DNA from: FLUQ01 sp031551515
Lineage (GTDB): Bacteria > Desulfobacterota > Desulfovibrionia > Desulfovibrionales > Desulfovibrionaceae
Reading direction: 5' to 3'
NCBI GenBank assembly: GCA_031551515.1
Contig: JAVBNL010000011.1
Span: forward strand, 85,329-149,328
DNA length: 64,000 nt
Below are positions 49,181 to 57,544 of the stretch, in pieces. The notes under the pieces are model-generated. The model had not been told where the DNA came from. It worked only from the letters and a program-made list of their open reading frames with translations, and searched no databases. A program made the position numbers and the translations under genes. Within the stretch, counting starts at the first letter, position 1. The number at the start of each line of letters is the position of its first letter.

Positions 49181-49208
49181 TTGTATAAGCCTTGTCTTGC
49201 GCTATTAT
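49181..49208 (+). promoter_or_regulatory. Promoter of the permease gene
   Basis: TTGTAT (49181-49186), a 16-bp spacer and TATTAT (49203-49208). The weak -35 right next to a LysR half-site suggests activation. The leader would be about 70 nt. Confidence 0.5.
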
Positions 49209-49282
49209 GCCCACAAATGTTCTTTTTTTCACAAAACTGACAGGCAGTTCTATAGCCGTTCCCTCAACGCAGGAGCATCTCA

Positions 49283-50767
49283 ATGGCGAACAACGCCGCG
49301 CCGCAACCCGTAACGACCGGCAGGCCGGGCAAAGATCTGGGGTATTATCTCGCATCGGCCGTGGGCATCGCTATCGTCTTCGGTTTCGGCTATCTGCCCC
49401 CCATCGCGCCCGTCACCCCCATGGGGATGCACGTCATGGGCATCTTTCTGGGCATGATCTTTCTCTGGTCTTTCGTCAGTATTCTGTGGCCGAGCCTCTT
49501 GGGCATCGTCGCCCTTGCCATTTGCGGCTATGCCCCGCTGCGCCAAGTCTTGTATATCTCGTTCGGCGACACGGTGCCCGTGCTTATCCTCTTCGCCATG
49601 GTCCTTTTCGGGGCGATTCAGCACGCCGGGGTGACCCGCCATATCAGCCGCTGGTTTCTGACCCGCAGGATCATTAACGGCAAGCCCGTCATGTTCAGTT
49701 TCATTTTCATCTACGCCACGTACGTGCTGGCCGCCTTGTCCGCCAACATTCTGCCCGCCCTGTTGTTCATGTGGGCCATACTGTACGGCGTGCTTGAAGA
49801 CGTGGGCTATAAAAAAGGCGACAAATACACCGCCGTCATGATCATCGGCACCATGTTCGGCGCCATTTCCGGCCAGGCGGCGAAACCGTTCACCGGTTCC
49901 GCCCTGATGATCGTGGGCGCGTATGAAAAGGTGGCCCAAACCCAGTTGAACTACCTGCATTACATGGTCTTCGGTTTCATTATGAGTACGCTGGGCGTCG
50001 CGCTTTACGCTCTGCTCATCAAATTCGTGTTCAAACCCGACATGTCCAGGATCGAAAACATCGGTGTCGAGCGCTTTCAAAAAGAGCAGCTGCCGCCCAT
50101 GGATCTGCGCCAGAAAATCATGTTCGTGTCTCTGGTCGGCTATCTCGCTCTGGTCCTTTTGCCCAGCATACTGCCCGCCAGCCTGCCGGGCATAAGCCTT
50201 CTGGCGAAAATAGGCCCTCTGGGCGTGGTCATTCTCTTTGTGGTGGCTCTGAGCCTGTACAAAATAGACGGCAAGCCGGTGCTCGACTTCAAAGAGATAG
50301 CGGGCAAATTCGTGGTCTGGGACGTGTATTTCCTGGTGGTCATGGCCATGGCCATATCCACCGCCATGACAGCGCCCGCCACGGGCATCACGGAATTTCT
50401 GAAGACCGCCCTGAGCCCGGTGCTCGGCGGGCATTCACCCACGATGTTTGCCGCCATTCTTGTACTTTTCGGCGTGGGCATAACCCAGTTCGCCAACAAC
50501 GCGGTCATGGGCGTGCTGCTGATGCCCGTGATCAAGGTGTTCAGCGAGCAGTCGGGCGCCGATTTCGCGGCCATCGCCACGCTGATGGCCTTTGCCCTGC
50601 ACATCGCGGTGCTGACCCCTGCGGCCTCGCCCTATGCCGCGATTCTTTACGGCAATAAAGACTGGATAAGCCAGAAAGAGGTTTTCAGGTACGGGATTGC
50701 GCTCTGCCTGCTGACCCTTGTGATGTACACCGTGGCCGGCATTCCGCTGCTCCGCGTGTTTCACTAG
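49283..50767 (+). CDS. SLC13/DASS-type anion permease
   Basis: 494 residues, about 12 membrane segments. It belongs to the ion-transporter superfamily of Na-coupled or exchange anion carriers (SLC13, CitT, ArsB-like). Supporting parts: an N-terminal hydrophilic stretch, GMIFLWSFVSILWPSLLGIVALAI, re-entrant-loop style GTMFGAISGQAAKPFTGSALMIVGAYEKV with a charged end, a repeated second half with VGITQFANNAVMGVLLMPVIKVFSEQSG (the SNT-like loop) and LTPAASPYAAILYG. It carries dicarboxylate, sulfate or sulfonate-like anions in other members. Its gene partner, a sulfotransferase, hints at sulfated organic anions (inference). GCAGGAG lies upstream. Confidence 0.83.
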   Translation: MANNAAPQPVTTGRPGKDLGYYLASAVGIAIVFGFGYLPPIAPVTPMGMHVMGIFLGMIFLWSFVSILWPSLLGIVALAICGYAPLRQVLYISFGDTVPVLILFAMVLFGAIQHAGVTRHISRWFLTRRIINGKPVMFSFIFIYATYVLAALSANILPALLFMWAILYGVLEDVGYKKGDKYTAVMIIGTMFGAISGQAAKPFTGSALMIVGAYEKVAQTQLNYLHYMVFGFIMSTLGVALYALLIKFVFKPDMSRIENIGVERFQKEQLPPMDLRQKIMFVSLVGYLALVLLPSILPASLPGISLLAKIGPLGVVILFVVALSLYKIDGKPVLDFKEIAGKFVVWDVYFLVVMAMAISTAMTAPATGITEFLKTALSPVLGGHSPTMFAAILVLFGVGITQFANNAVMGVLLMPVIKVFSEQSGADFAAIATLMAFALHIAVLTPAASPYAAILYGNKDWISQKEVFRYGIALCLLTLVMYTVAGIPLLRVFH

Positions 50768-50806
50768 GGGAAACAAACTATATCCACCGTGATACTGGAG
50801 GTTTTC

Positions 50807-52675
50807 ATGTCCATAGAAATGAAAAAGATAGCGCACGTCATTGACGAACAGACAGCGGCTGAAGAAAAAATGCTGCGGGAATGCAAGGCGGGCAACTTCA
50901 CCCTGGAGACCCCCTACGTGAAGCTGAACCCCTATCTTATCGCGCCCCTGACCGCGCTGGTGTATTTCAAAACGCCCGATGCGGCCGAAGCTTCCGTTCT
51001 GGTCAAGGGCAGAGAAAAAGCCGGCGATATCGCCTTCACCTTCCCCAAAACCACAGAGCATTATCTGCCCGTTTTCGGGCTGTACCCCGGCCACACCAAT
51101 GTGGTGGAAATATCGCTGAGCAGCGGGGCCAAGCATGTTCTGGCCATCCAGACCGAAAAAGCGCCGGATTTGTTGCACATGCCGACGAAAATCGAGACGA
51201 CCGCCAGCTATATGGGTTCAAACATGATGTTCGTGGGCCCCACCTCGCCGGGCAACGTCGCCGCCTATGACTATCGCGGCGACGCGCGCTGGTACTGCAC
51301 CCTGAACCTGGCTTTCGACATCAAACGCGTGAAGAACGGCCGCCTGCTTACCGGCACGCACCGCCTGCTCATGCCGCCCTACCACACCACGGGCCTGTTC
51401 GAGATGGGCATGATAGGCAAAGTCTACAAAGAATACCGCCTGCCCGGCGGGTACCACCATGACCAGTTCGAAATGGAAGACGGCAACATTCTCGTGCTGA
51501 CCCAAGACCCGCCGCGCGGCACGGTTGAAGACATGTGCGTGCTGGTGGACCGCAAGACCGGCGCGATTCTCAAATCCTGGGACTACCAGAAGTGCCTGCC
51601 GCAGAACGTGGGCGGTTCCGGCAGCCAGGATACGCACGACTGGTTCCACAACAACTCCGTCTGGTACGACAAAAGGACGAACAGCCTGACCCTTTCGGGC
51701 CGCCACCAGGACGTGGTCATCAACATTGATTACGAAACCGGGAAACTGAATTGGGTTATCGGCGACCCCGAAGGCTGGCCCGAAGAACTGGTCAAAAAGT
51801 ACTTCTTCAAGCCCGTGGGCGATGTGAAAAACTTCGACTGGCAGTACGAGCAGCACGCGGCCGTCATGCTGCCCGACGGCGACGTCATGTGCTTTGACAA
51901 CGGCCACTGGCGCGCCAAGGTCAAAGAAAAATACGTGCCCGCCAAAGACAACTTTTCCCGCGGGGTGCGCTATCGCATCAACACCAAGAAGATGGAAATT
52001 GAACAGATCTGGCAGTACGGCAAAGAACGCGGGGCCGACTTCTTCTCCACCTACATCTGCAACGTGGAATACTACGGCGAAGGGCACTACATGGTGCATT
52101 CCGGCGGCACGGGCACCTTCAAAGGCGAAGCCTGCAACAAGCCCCCGGTGCAGTTCAGGGGCGACGACGAAAAATTCGTCACATTCAACTCCATTACGGT
52201 TGAAATCAAAGACAACAAAGTCGTCTACGAAATGCAGATCCCGGCCAACTATTACCGTGCGGAGAAGCTGTCCTTGTACTGCAAGGAAGACGTGCTTTCT
52301 TTCGGCAAGGGAGAGCGTTTGGGCACGCTCGGCCTGACTGAAGAGTTTTTGACCATACCCGAGGTGGAAAAAGGCGGCATGCTGCCCGGCAAGTTCAACC
52401 TGAAACTGGCCCGCGAAGTGGATCGCCTGGTTATGAAGGGCAGCTTTGAAAAAGGCCAGATGGTCATGCTGCTGCTTGAAGGATCCACCACACACGCCTA
52501 TTTCGTACCCACGACCAAACGGCCGTTCCTGGCCATGTGCGTCGGCACCTTCCTTGAGGCGGACGAGCGCGCGGTGGAATTTCCGGTGAGCTTTGAAGGC
52601 CTCTCCGGCACATTCGCGATCTCGCTCATTGTGGACGATACAAAGTACGACACCGGCGCGGGACTGACCATTTAA
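50807..52675 (+). CDS. Arylsulfate sulfotransferase (ASST), no visible signal peptide
   Basis: 622 residues. Transfers sulfate from a phenolic sulfate ester to a phenol, without PAPS. The family's catalytic set is visible: a His pair in GGYHHDQFEMEDGN (217-218), His281 in DTHDWFHNNSV, Arg299 in SGRHQDVV, and His350 in YEQHAAVMLPDGDV (likely the sulfate-carrying His). The 281-299 spacing of 18 equals that of His356-Arg374 in E. coli AssT. The propeller-type repeats (VLVDRKTGAILKSWDYQ, VINIDYETGKLNWVIG, YRINTKKMEIEQIWQYG) agree. It starts MSIEMKKIAHVIDEQTAAEEKML with no Sec signal, unlike periplasmic AssT. GGAGG precedes ATG 50807. It is downstream of the permease by 39 bp. Confidence 0.9.
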   Translation: MSIEMKKIAHVIDEQTAAEEKMLRECKAGNFTLETPYVKLNPYLIAPLTALVYFKTPDAAEASVLVKGREKAGDIAFTFPKTTEHYLPVFGLYPGHTNVVEISLSSGAKHVLAIQTEKAPDLLHMPTKIETTASYMGSNMMFVGPTSPGNVAAYDYRGDARWYCTLNLAFDIKRVKNGRLLTGTHRLLMPPYHTTGLFEMGMIGKVYKEYRLPGGYHHDQFEMEDGNILVLTQDPPRGTVEDMCVLVDRKTGAILKSWDYQKCLPQNVGGSGSQDTHDWFHNNSVWYDKRTNSLTLSGRHQDVVINIDYETGKLNWVIGDPEGWPEELVKKYFFKPVGDVKNFDWQYEQHAAVMLPDGDVMCFDNGHWRAKVKEKYVPAKDNFSRGVRYRINTKKMEIEQIWQYGKERGADFFSTYICNVEYYGEGHYMVHSGGTGTFKGEACNKPPVQFRGDDEKFVTFNSITVEIKDNKVVYEMQIPANYYRAEKLSLYCKEDVLSFGKGERLGTLGLTEEFLTIPEVEKGGMLPGKFNLKLAREVDRLVMKGSFEKGQMVMLLLEGSTTHAYFVPTTKRPFLAMCVGTFLEADERAVEFPVSFEGLSGTFAISLIVDDTKYDTGAGLTI

Positions 52676-52680
52676 GACCC

Positions 52681-52718
52681 CGCCGTAAAACCACGGCGCC
52701 GGGCGGTTGCCCGGCGCC
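52681..52718 (+). terminator. Strong hairpins between ASST and trxB
   Basis: CGCCGT/ACGGCG (52681-52686 and 52693-52698) overlaps a perfect 10-bp stem, GGCGCCGGGC (52695-52704) and GCCCGGCGCC (52709-52718) around GGTT. No T-run follows. The two stems are mutually exclusive, which is a classic switch layout, but no signal is evident. It probably ends or attenuates transcription into trxB. Confidence 0.55.
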
Positions 52719-52737
52719 GGTGATATGTGGATGCCAT

Positions 52738-53676
52738 ATGGATACTGTTTACGACGTTGTGGTCGTCGGCGCGGGCCCGGCCGGAATGACCGCCGCCATA
52801 TACGCGGTGCGCGCCAACATGCGGGTGCTGCTGCTTGACCGCCTTTCCCCGGGCGGGCAGATGATCAACACCAACGAAGTGGAAAACTACACCGGCGCGG
52901 GCAAGCTGAGCGGCGCGGAACTGGCCGTCAAAATGTTCGAGCACACGCAGGAACTGGGCGTGGAGTTCGATTACAAAACGGTTCTGCGCGTGACTGACGA
53001 GGGCGGACTCAAAACCGTAACCTGCGAGGAAGACGCCGCCGTGTACAAAACCCGCTCCGTCATTCTGGCCACGGGCACGGTGCCGCGCAGGCTGGGCGTT
53101 CCGGGCGAAGAGGCCTGGGCCGGATCCGGCATCAGCTGGTGCGCCGTCTGCGACGGCGCGCAATACCGGGGCAAAGACGTGGTGGTCATCGGCGGCGGCA
53201 ACTCGGCCGTTGAAGAGGCGCTGTTCCTTGCGGATATCTGCAACAAGCTGACCGTGGTCACCATGCTTGACCTGACGGCCGACCCCAAGGCCTGCGATTT
53301 GCTGCGCGGCCGGTGCAACGTGGATATCCACGTATTTCAGGAAGTGCTTGAATTCACCGGCACGGACCGCCTGACGGGCGTTTCGTTCACGTCCACGCAA
53401 GACGGGACGCAGCGCCACGTCGCCTGCGACGGCGTGTTCGAGTACATCGGCTTTCAGGCCACGTCAGAGCCGTTCAGCCATCTGGGCATAACCGACAAGA
53501 CCGGGTGCATCACGGCGGACAGCCACATGGCCACGTCCGCGCCCGGCGTTTTCGGCGCGGGCGACATCACCGTGAAGCACCTGCGCCAAATCGTCACCGC
53601 CTGCTCCGACGGGGCCATAGCGGCCAACAGCGCGGCGGCCTATGTCAAATCTCTTACCCGCGGAGAATGTTCATGA
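52738..53676 (+). CDS. trxB: Thioredoxin-disulfide reductase
   Basis: 312 residues, FAD/NADPH enzyme that reduces thioredoxin. Marks: VVVVGAGPAGMTAAIYAVRANMRVLLLD (FAD site), GGQMINTNEVENYTGAG, the redox motif ISWCAVCDGAQYRGKDVVVIGGGNSAVEEALFLADI (Cys-Ala-Val-Cys in place of the usual Cys-Ala-Thr-Cys), and GVFGAGDITVKHLRQIVTACSDGAIAANSAAAYV. ATG 52738 gives the family start MDTVYDVVVVGAGP; the ribosome site is weak. It overlaps trxA by four bases, giving a classic trxBA pair. Confidence 0.95.
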   Translation: MDTVYDVVVVGAGPAGMTAAIYAVRANMRVLLLDRLSPGGQMINTNEVENYTGAGKLSGAELAVKMFEHTQELGVEFDYKTVLRVTDEGGLKTVTCEEDAAVYKTRSVILATGTVPRRLGVPGEEAWAGSGISWCAVCDGAQYRGKDVVVIGGGNSAVEEALFLADICNKLTVVTMLDLTADPKACDLLRGRCNVDIHVFQEVLEFTGTDRLTGVSFTSTQDGTQRHVACDGVFEYIGFQATSEPFSHLGITDKTGCITADSHMATSAPGVFGAGDITVKHLRQIVTACSDGAIAANSAAAYVKSLTRGECS

Positions 53677-53987
53677 TCAAGGAAATAACCCAACAAGAAT
53701 ACGACGGCATGGACCGTTCACAACCCATGCTGGTGGAATTTTATTCCAAAACCTGCGGCCCGTGCAAAATGCTGTTTTTTGTGCTGAAAGACATCGACAA
53801 AAGCATGCCGGACTTTCCCATGTACCAGATCGACTTTGACGCCAATATGGAACTGAAGGAGCGCCTCGGCGTCAAAAGCTTTCCCACCATGCTTTTTTTC
53901 AGAGGCGGCATCGAAATCGAAAGAATGGAAGGGCTCAAGCAAAAACCGGCCATCGTCAAGGCCATTGAAAACGCGGCGGCACGGTAA
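53673..53987 (+). CDS. trxA: Thioredoxin
   Basis: 104 residues. Active site FYSKTCGPCKMLFFVL (Cys-Gly-Pro-Cys), the cis-Pro in VKSFPTMLFFRGG, and the usual IEIERMEGLKQKPAIVKAIE end. The Trp before the CGPC, common in thioredoxins, is replaced by Lys-Thr. The ATG overlaps the trxB stop (ATGA) with CGGAG seven bases upstream; an ATG two codons earlier is too close. It is the electron-carrier partner of TrxB. Confidence 0.95.
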   Translation: MIKEITQQEYDGMDRSQPMLVEFYSKTCGPCKMLFFVLKDIDKSMPDFPMYQIDFDANMELKERLGVKSFPTMLFFRGGIEIERMEGLKQKPAIVKAIENAAAR

Positions 53988-54005
53988 CCCGCACCGCCGC
54001 GCGGT

Positions 54006-56240
54006 TCAAGCCAAAAACGCTTCCAGGCGCTCTTTGATCGCTTTATACTCAAGGCAGTCCGTGCAGTTGCGCAGCCAGGGCACCAGATCGGGTTCGGACG
54101 CATAGTCAAACTTTTCCAGCTCCGCCAGGTTCTTTTTCATTTCCGGCAGGTTGAAACGACGGCAGGCGGCCAGCATATCCGCAAGGCGCTCTCTGTCGGG
54201 GGCGTCTTTGGTTTCTCTGCTTTCGCTGAGAGAATCCTCTTCCGTATCCCGCAAGAGATCGGGAAGCGCCGCAAGCAGCCCCTCCACGGCCCGCGCGAAA
54301 GCCTCGTGGCGGGCCGCCACAAAAGCGTAATCCCCTTTTTTTGCGCCTTCCTCAAGCAGTTCCGCCATGCGGCCGACGGCGTTGGCGCCGATGCCCTGGC
54401 TGGCGCCCTTCAAACCGTGCACGGCCACGGCATAGTCCGGCAGCGTCGCTTGTGAAACGCCGCGCATCGTTTCCAGCAGCGCGGGCGTATGGGCGGCATA
54501 CGAACGGAGTATTTCCCGGTACGCCTCAATGCTGCCGTAATGCTGCACGCCGGCCTGCATATCAAGGCCCGCATCGTCGTCGTAGACAGTCGCTTCGACC
54601 AGGTCCTGGGCTCTTTGGCTGTACTTGTCCCTGATCCATTGATTGAGCACCGCATCCAGCCGTTGCAGGTTTATGGGTTTCGAGATGAAACCGTTGAACC
54701 CGTGGGCCAAAAACAACCCTTCGTTGCCGTAGCGGGCGTTGGCGGTCAGCGCGATAATCGGGATTGATTTGGCGTATTCCGTGCCGATCTCTTCACGTAT
54801 GACGCGGGCGGTTTCAATACCGTCCAGCCCCGGCATCATGTGGTCCATGAACACCACGTCGTAGCGCACGCGTTCACGCCGTATGCATTCGATTGCGTCC
54901 CAGCCGCTGGTGACGCAGTCGACGATGAGCCCGTAGGGCATCAGCAGCCTTTTTGCCACATCCAAATTGGTGAGTACGTCGTCCACCACCAGCACTTTTC
55001 CATACGGCATCTGCACGCGCACGAGGTTTTTGGCGCTGCTTTTGTTTCGCGGGCGTTCGCCGGCGGGGCGCAGCTTTTTCATCAGCCCCACGGCTTCTTT
55101 GCCTATGGACAAGCTATCCACGACCCCCTGCCTGAAGCGGACGGTAAAGGCGCTGCCCTTGCCGTATTCGCTTTGCACGCTGATGGTTCCGCCCATCATT
55201 TCCAACAGCTTTTTGGTGATGGAAAGCCCCAGCCCGGTCCCTTCGATTTTGCGGTTGGCCTGCATATCAAGCTGCAAATATTCGGAAAAAAGCTTTTCCA
55301 AATCTTCGTGCCGAATGCCTATGCCCGTATCGCTCACGGTGAAAACAAGCCACGGCCCGTCATCCGTCGGCGCCCAGCGCACTTGCAGGGTCACCGTGCC
55401 CTGCTTGGTGTATTTGAAAGCGTTGGAAAGCAGGTTGCTGAGAATCTGCCGCACCCGCACTTCATCGCCGTACAGTTTCGAAGGGAAGCTCTCTTCGATA
55501 TCCAGCTCAAAGGTGATGGGTTTGGACCCGATGCGTACCAGGTTCAACTGCACCGTGTCGACGATCATGCTCGGCGTGTCGTATTCCTCATGCAGCAATT
55601 CAAAGCCGCCCGCCTCGATTTTGGAAATATCCAGCATGTCGTTGATGATGGTAAGCAGGTTCGAGCCTGAAAGGTATATCTTTTCAAGATCGCCGTGCGT
55701 GCCCGCGGGAAGCTCGTTTTGCAGCTGAATGTCGGAAAGGCCCAGAATGGCGTTGAGCGGCGTGCGTATCTCATGGCTTATCATGGCCAAAAATTCGGTC
55801 TTGGCGCGAGAGGCGGTTTCCGCTTCGCGCTTCGCTTCGATCAGGGCCGCGCTGCGCTGGTTCAACTGCTCTATCATGCCGTTGAAAGCGCGGGAAAAAT
55901 CCCCCATGAACTCCACGCGCTGCCCATAGTCGCCCTGGGCCACCTGCTGCATCTGCCAGTCCAGATGTTGCAGCGTGGAGTGCAGCGCCTTCAGCGGGCC
56001 GGCCATGCCGTTGTCGCACGAAGGCATGGTAACGTCATCCAGGCGGCCTTTGGCTAACGCGTTGGCCAGTTCCTTGGTTTCCACCACGCTTTTGGCGAGA
56101 CAGCGCATACACTGCCCCAGCTTCTGAAAACTTTCGGGCAGAAGTTCAGAATCCAGCTTCATGCTCACAGGGTCGTGCATTATCGCCCGCAGGCACTCGT
56201 GCAAATGCTCCGCGACCTTTTCCATCCGCTTGCCGTCCAT
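54006..56240 (-). CDS. Hybrid sensor histidine kinase with receiver and HPt domains
   Basis: 744 residues, soluble by eye. Order: a helical/HAMP-like N-terminus (MQQVAQGDYGQRVEFMGDFSRAFNGMIEQLNQ near 110-140), a HisKA dimerisation domain with FLAMISHEIRTPLNAI (His156), HATPase_c with the N-box ILSNLLSNAFKYTKQG and G-boxes FTVSDTGIGIRHEDLEKLF and GTGLGLSITKKLLEMMGG, a receiver domain with VLVDDVLTNLDVAKRLL and phospho-Asp466 (VVFMDHMMPGLDGIETA), and an HPt domain with VAVHGLKGASQGIGANAVGRMAELLEEGA (His608). No transmembrane helix. Start 56240 with GGGGAG upstream. It is 30 bp downstream of the HD-GYP regulator gene, so the two form a phosphorelay unit. Confidence 0.92.
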   Translation of the reverse strand: MDGKRMEKVAEHLHECLRAIMHDPVSMKLDSELLPESFQKLGQCMRCLAKSVVETKELANALAKGRLDDVTMPSCDNGMAGPLKALHSTLQHLDWQMQQVAQGDYGQRVEFMGDFSRAFNGMIEQLNQRSAALIEAKREAETASRAKTEFLAMISHEIRTPLNAILGLSDIQLQNELPAGTHGDLEKIYLSGSNLLTIINDMLDISKIEAGGFELLHEEYDTPSMIVDTVQLNLVRIGSKPITFELDIEESFPSKLYGDEVRVRQILSNLLSNAFKYTKQGTVTLQVRWAPTDDGPWLVFTVSDTGIGIRHEDLEKLFSEYLQLDMQANRKIEGTGLGLSITKKLLEMMGGTISVQSEYGKGSAFTVRFRQGVVDSLSIGKEAVGLMKKLRPAGERPRNKSSAKNLVRVQMPYGKVLVVDDVLTNLDVAKRLLMPYGLIVDCVTSGWDAIECIRRERVRYDVVFMDHMMPGLDGIETARVIREEIGTEYAKSIPIIALTANARYGNEGLFLAHGFNGFISKPINLQRLDAVLNQWIRDKYSQRAQDLVEATVYDDDAGLDMQAGVQHYGSIEAYREILRSYAAHTPALLETMRGVSQATLPDYAVAVHGLKGASQGIGANAVGRMAELLEEGAKKGDYAFVAARHEAFARAVEGLLAALPDLLRDTEEDSLSESRETKDAPDRERLADMLAACRRFNLPEMKKNLAELEKFDYASEPDLVPWLRNCTDCLEYKAIKERLEAFLA

Positions 56241-56270
56241 ATCGCTCCCCATACAGGTCGGATACAATTA

Positions 56271-57302
56271 CTATGCCAGTTCCCCGTTTCCCCGCACTAT
56301 CGCTTCAAACTTTTCCTGCACCGCCCGAAAGGCGCTCACCACCGCCGGGTCGAACTGCGTGCCCTTGCCGGCACAGATGATGCGGCAAGCCTCCGCATGG
56401 CTCATGGCTTTTCTGTAAACCCTATCGCCGATGAGCGCGTCATACACGTCCGCGACAGCCATGATCCGCGCGCAAAGCGGAATGTCTTCACCCGCAAGCC
56501 CGTGCGGGTAGCCCTTGCCGTTGTATTTCTCGTGGTGGCTTTCCGCGATCAAAGCAGCGTATTCCAGATATTTCTGGGTCGGCGTACGCAGGTACATGTT
56601 CTGCAGCATTCTCGCGCCGATGACGGTATGGCTTTTCATGACGGTGAACTCTTCGTCATCCAGCATGTCCGGCTTCAGCAAAATAACGTCGCTAATGCCT
56701 ATTTTGCCCACGTCGTGCAACGGCGCGGCGCGCATGATCATTTCAAGGGAATGCTCGGACAGCTCGTTCGCGAACAGGCCTTCGGCCATCAGTTCCCGCC
56801 CCAGCAGTTCCACGTATTTGCCGGTGCGCGCCACATGGCTCCCGGTGTTTCTGTCCCGGTATTCGATCATGTCGGAAAAAGAGGCGACAAGGCTGTCTTC
56901 CAGCGTTCTTACGGTCTGTTCCAGATTGCGCTGGTATTGAGAAAGCCGCAAATGCAGCCCTATGCGGTGCAGCAAAATATCCCGCTCAACAGGCTTGGTC
57001 AGAAAATCGTTGGCGCCCGATTGCAACGCCTTGACCGCTGTGGGCGTGTCGTGGCTGCCGGTAAGGAAGATGACCGGTATCTGGCTGAGAGCGATATGCT
57101 GCTTGAATTTGATGATGGTTTCAAAACCATCCATGCCGGGCATCTCAATATCAAGCACGATCAGATCGGGCACTTCTTCCATGCAGATCTGCAACGCCTG
57201 CGCGCCTGATTTTGCAAGCATGACTGTATAATTATTGGCAAGTTGAACATTGATTTGTTGAAGACTGACAAGGTTATCATCTACAATCAATATTCTCTTC
57301 AT
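56271..57302 (-). CDS. Response regulator with HD-GYP phosphodiesterase domain
   Basis: 343 residues. The receiver has ILIVDDNLVSLQQINVQL and phospho-Asp51 in DLIVLDIEMPGMDGFE. The HD-GYP domain has the metal-site HD (His196-Asp197) in LHDVGKIGISDVILLKPDMLDDEEF and the signature HHEKYNGKGYPHGLAGEDIP (256-275). This module breaks down cyclic di-GMP in other bacteria (RpfG type). Here it is the first gene of the unit with the hybrid kinase. A longer start at 57314 (MDAF-MKRIL) is possible. The promoter area is AT-rich, unlike the coding regions. Confidence 0.93.
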   Translation of the reverse strand: MKRILIVDDNLVSLQQINVQLANNYTVMLAKSGAQALQICMEEVPDLIVLDIEMPGMDGFETIIKFKQHIALSQIPVIFLTGSHDTPTAVKALQSGANDFLTKPVERDILLHRIGLHLRLSQYQRNLEQTVRTLEDSLVASFSDMIEYRDRNTGSHVARTGKYVELLGRELMAEGLFANELSEHSLEMIMRAAPLHDVGKIGISDVILLKPDMLDDEEFTVMKSHTVIGARMLQNMYLRTPTQKYLEYAALIAESHHEKYNGKGYPHGLAGEDIPLCARIMAVADVYDALIGDRVYRKAMSHAEACRIICAGKGTQFDPAVVSAFRAVQEKFEAIVRGNGELA

Positions 57303-57314
57303 AAATGCATCCAT

Positions 57315-57544
57315 GCTATGTTATACTTTTGCAAATTATACATTTCACATAGTTACAAAAACAACATTGCAAAGAAATAAAAAACTTTCATTATATACAC
57401 TATTTTGCAATATACTACACCTTGCCAAGTCTGTGCTTTCTTAACGCTTCTTTTTGACAGTGGCAACAAATAAGAAAAATGCTTTTTTACAATATGTAAA
57501 AAAGCATTTTATATCGACTAAACGATAGATACGGTATACATTTT
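57315..57544. promoter_or_regulatory. AT-rich regulatory region between the muramidase-like gene and the HD-GYP regulator
   Basis: About 230 bp of clearly lower GC than its neighbours, with many TATA-like boxes (for example TATACACTATT near 57398) and a terminator hairpin at 57476-57510. It holds the promoter for the two-component unit on the - strand, though no single pair of boxes stands out. I see no gene in it. Confidence 0.55.
57476..57510 (-). terminator. Perfect AT hairpin terminator
   Basis: AAAATGCTTTTTTAC (57476-57490) pairs perfectly over 15 bp with GTAAAAAAGCATTTT (57496-57510). On the - strand it follows the muramidase-like gene and ends with a T-run TTTT, so it should stop that transcript ahead of the regulator promoter. 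It can also work in the + direction. Confidence 0.7.

Noticed and set aside
51218..52495. Open frame of 425 codons antisense to the sulfotransferase
   Set aside because: It is Val/His/Phe-rich as expected for the reverse of ASST codons. No motif.
54840..57209. Long + strand frames opposite the kinase and regulator genes
   Set aside because: Antisense shadows; the - strand products have unmistakable catalytic motifs.
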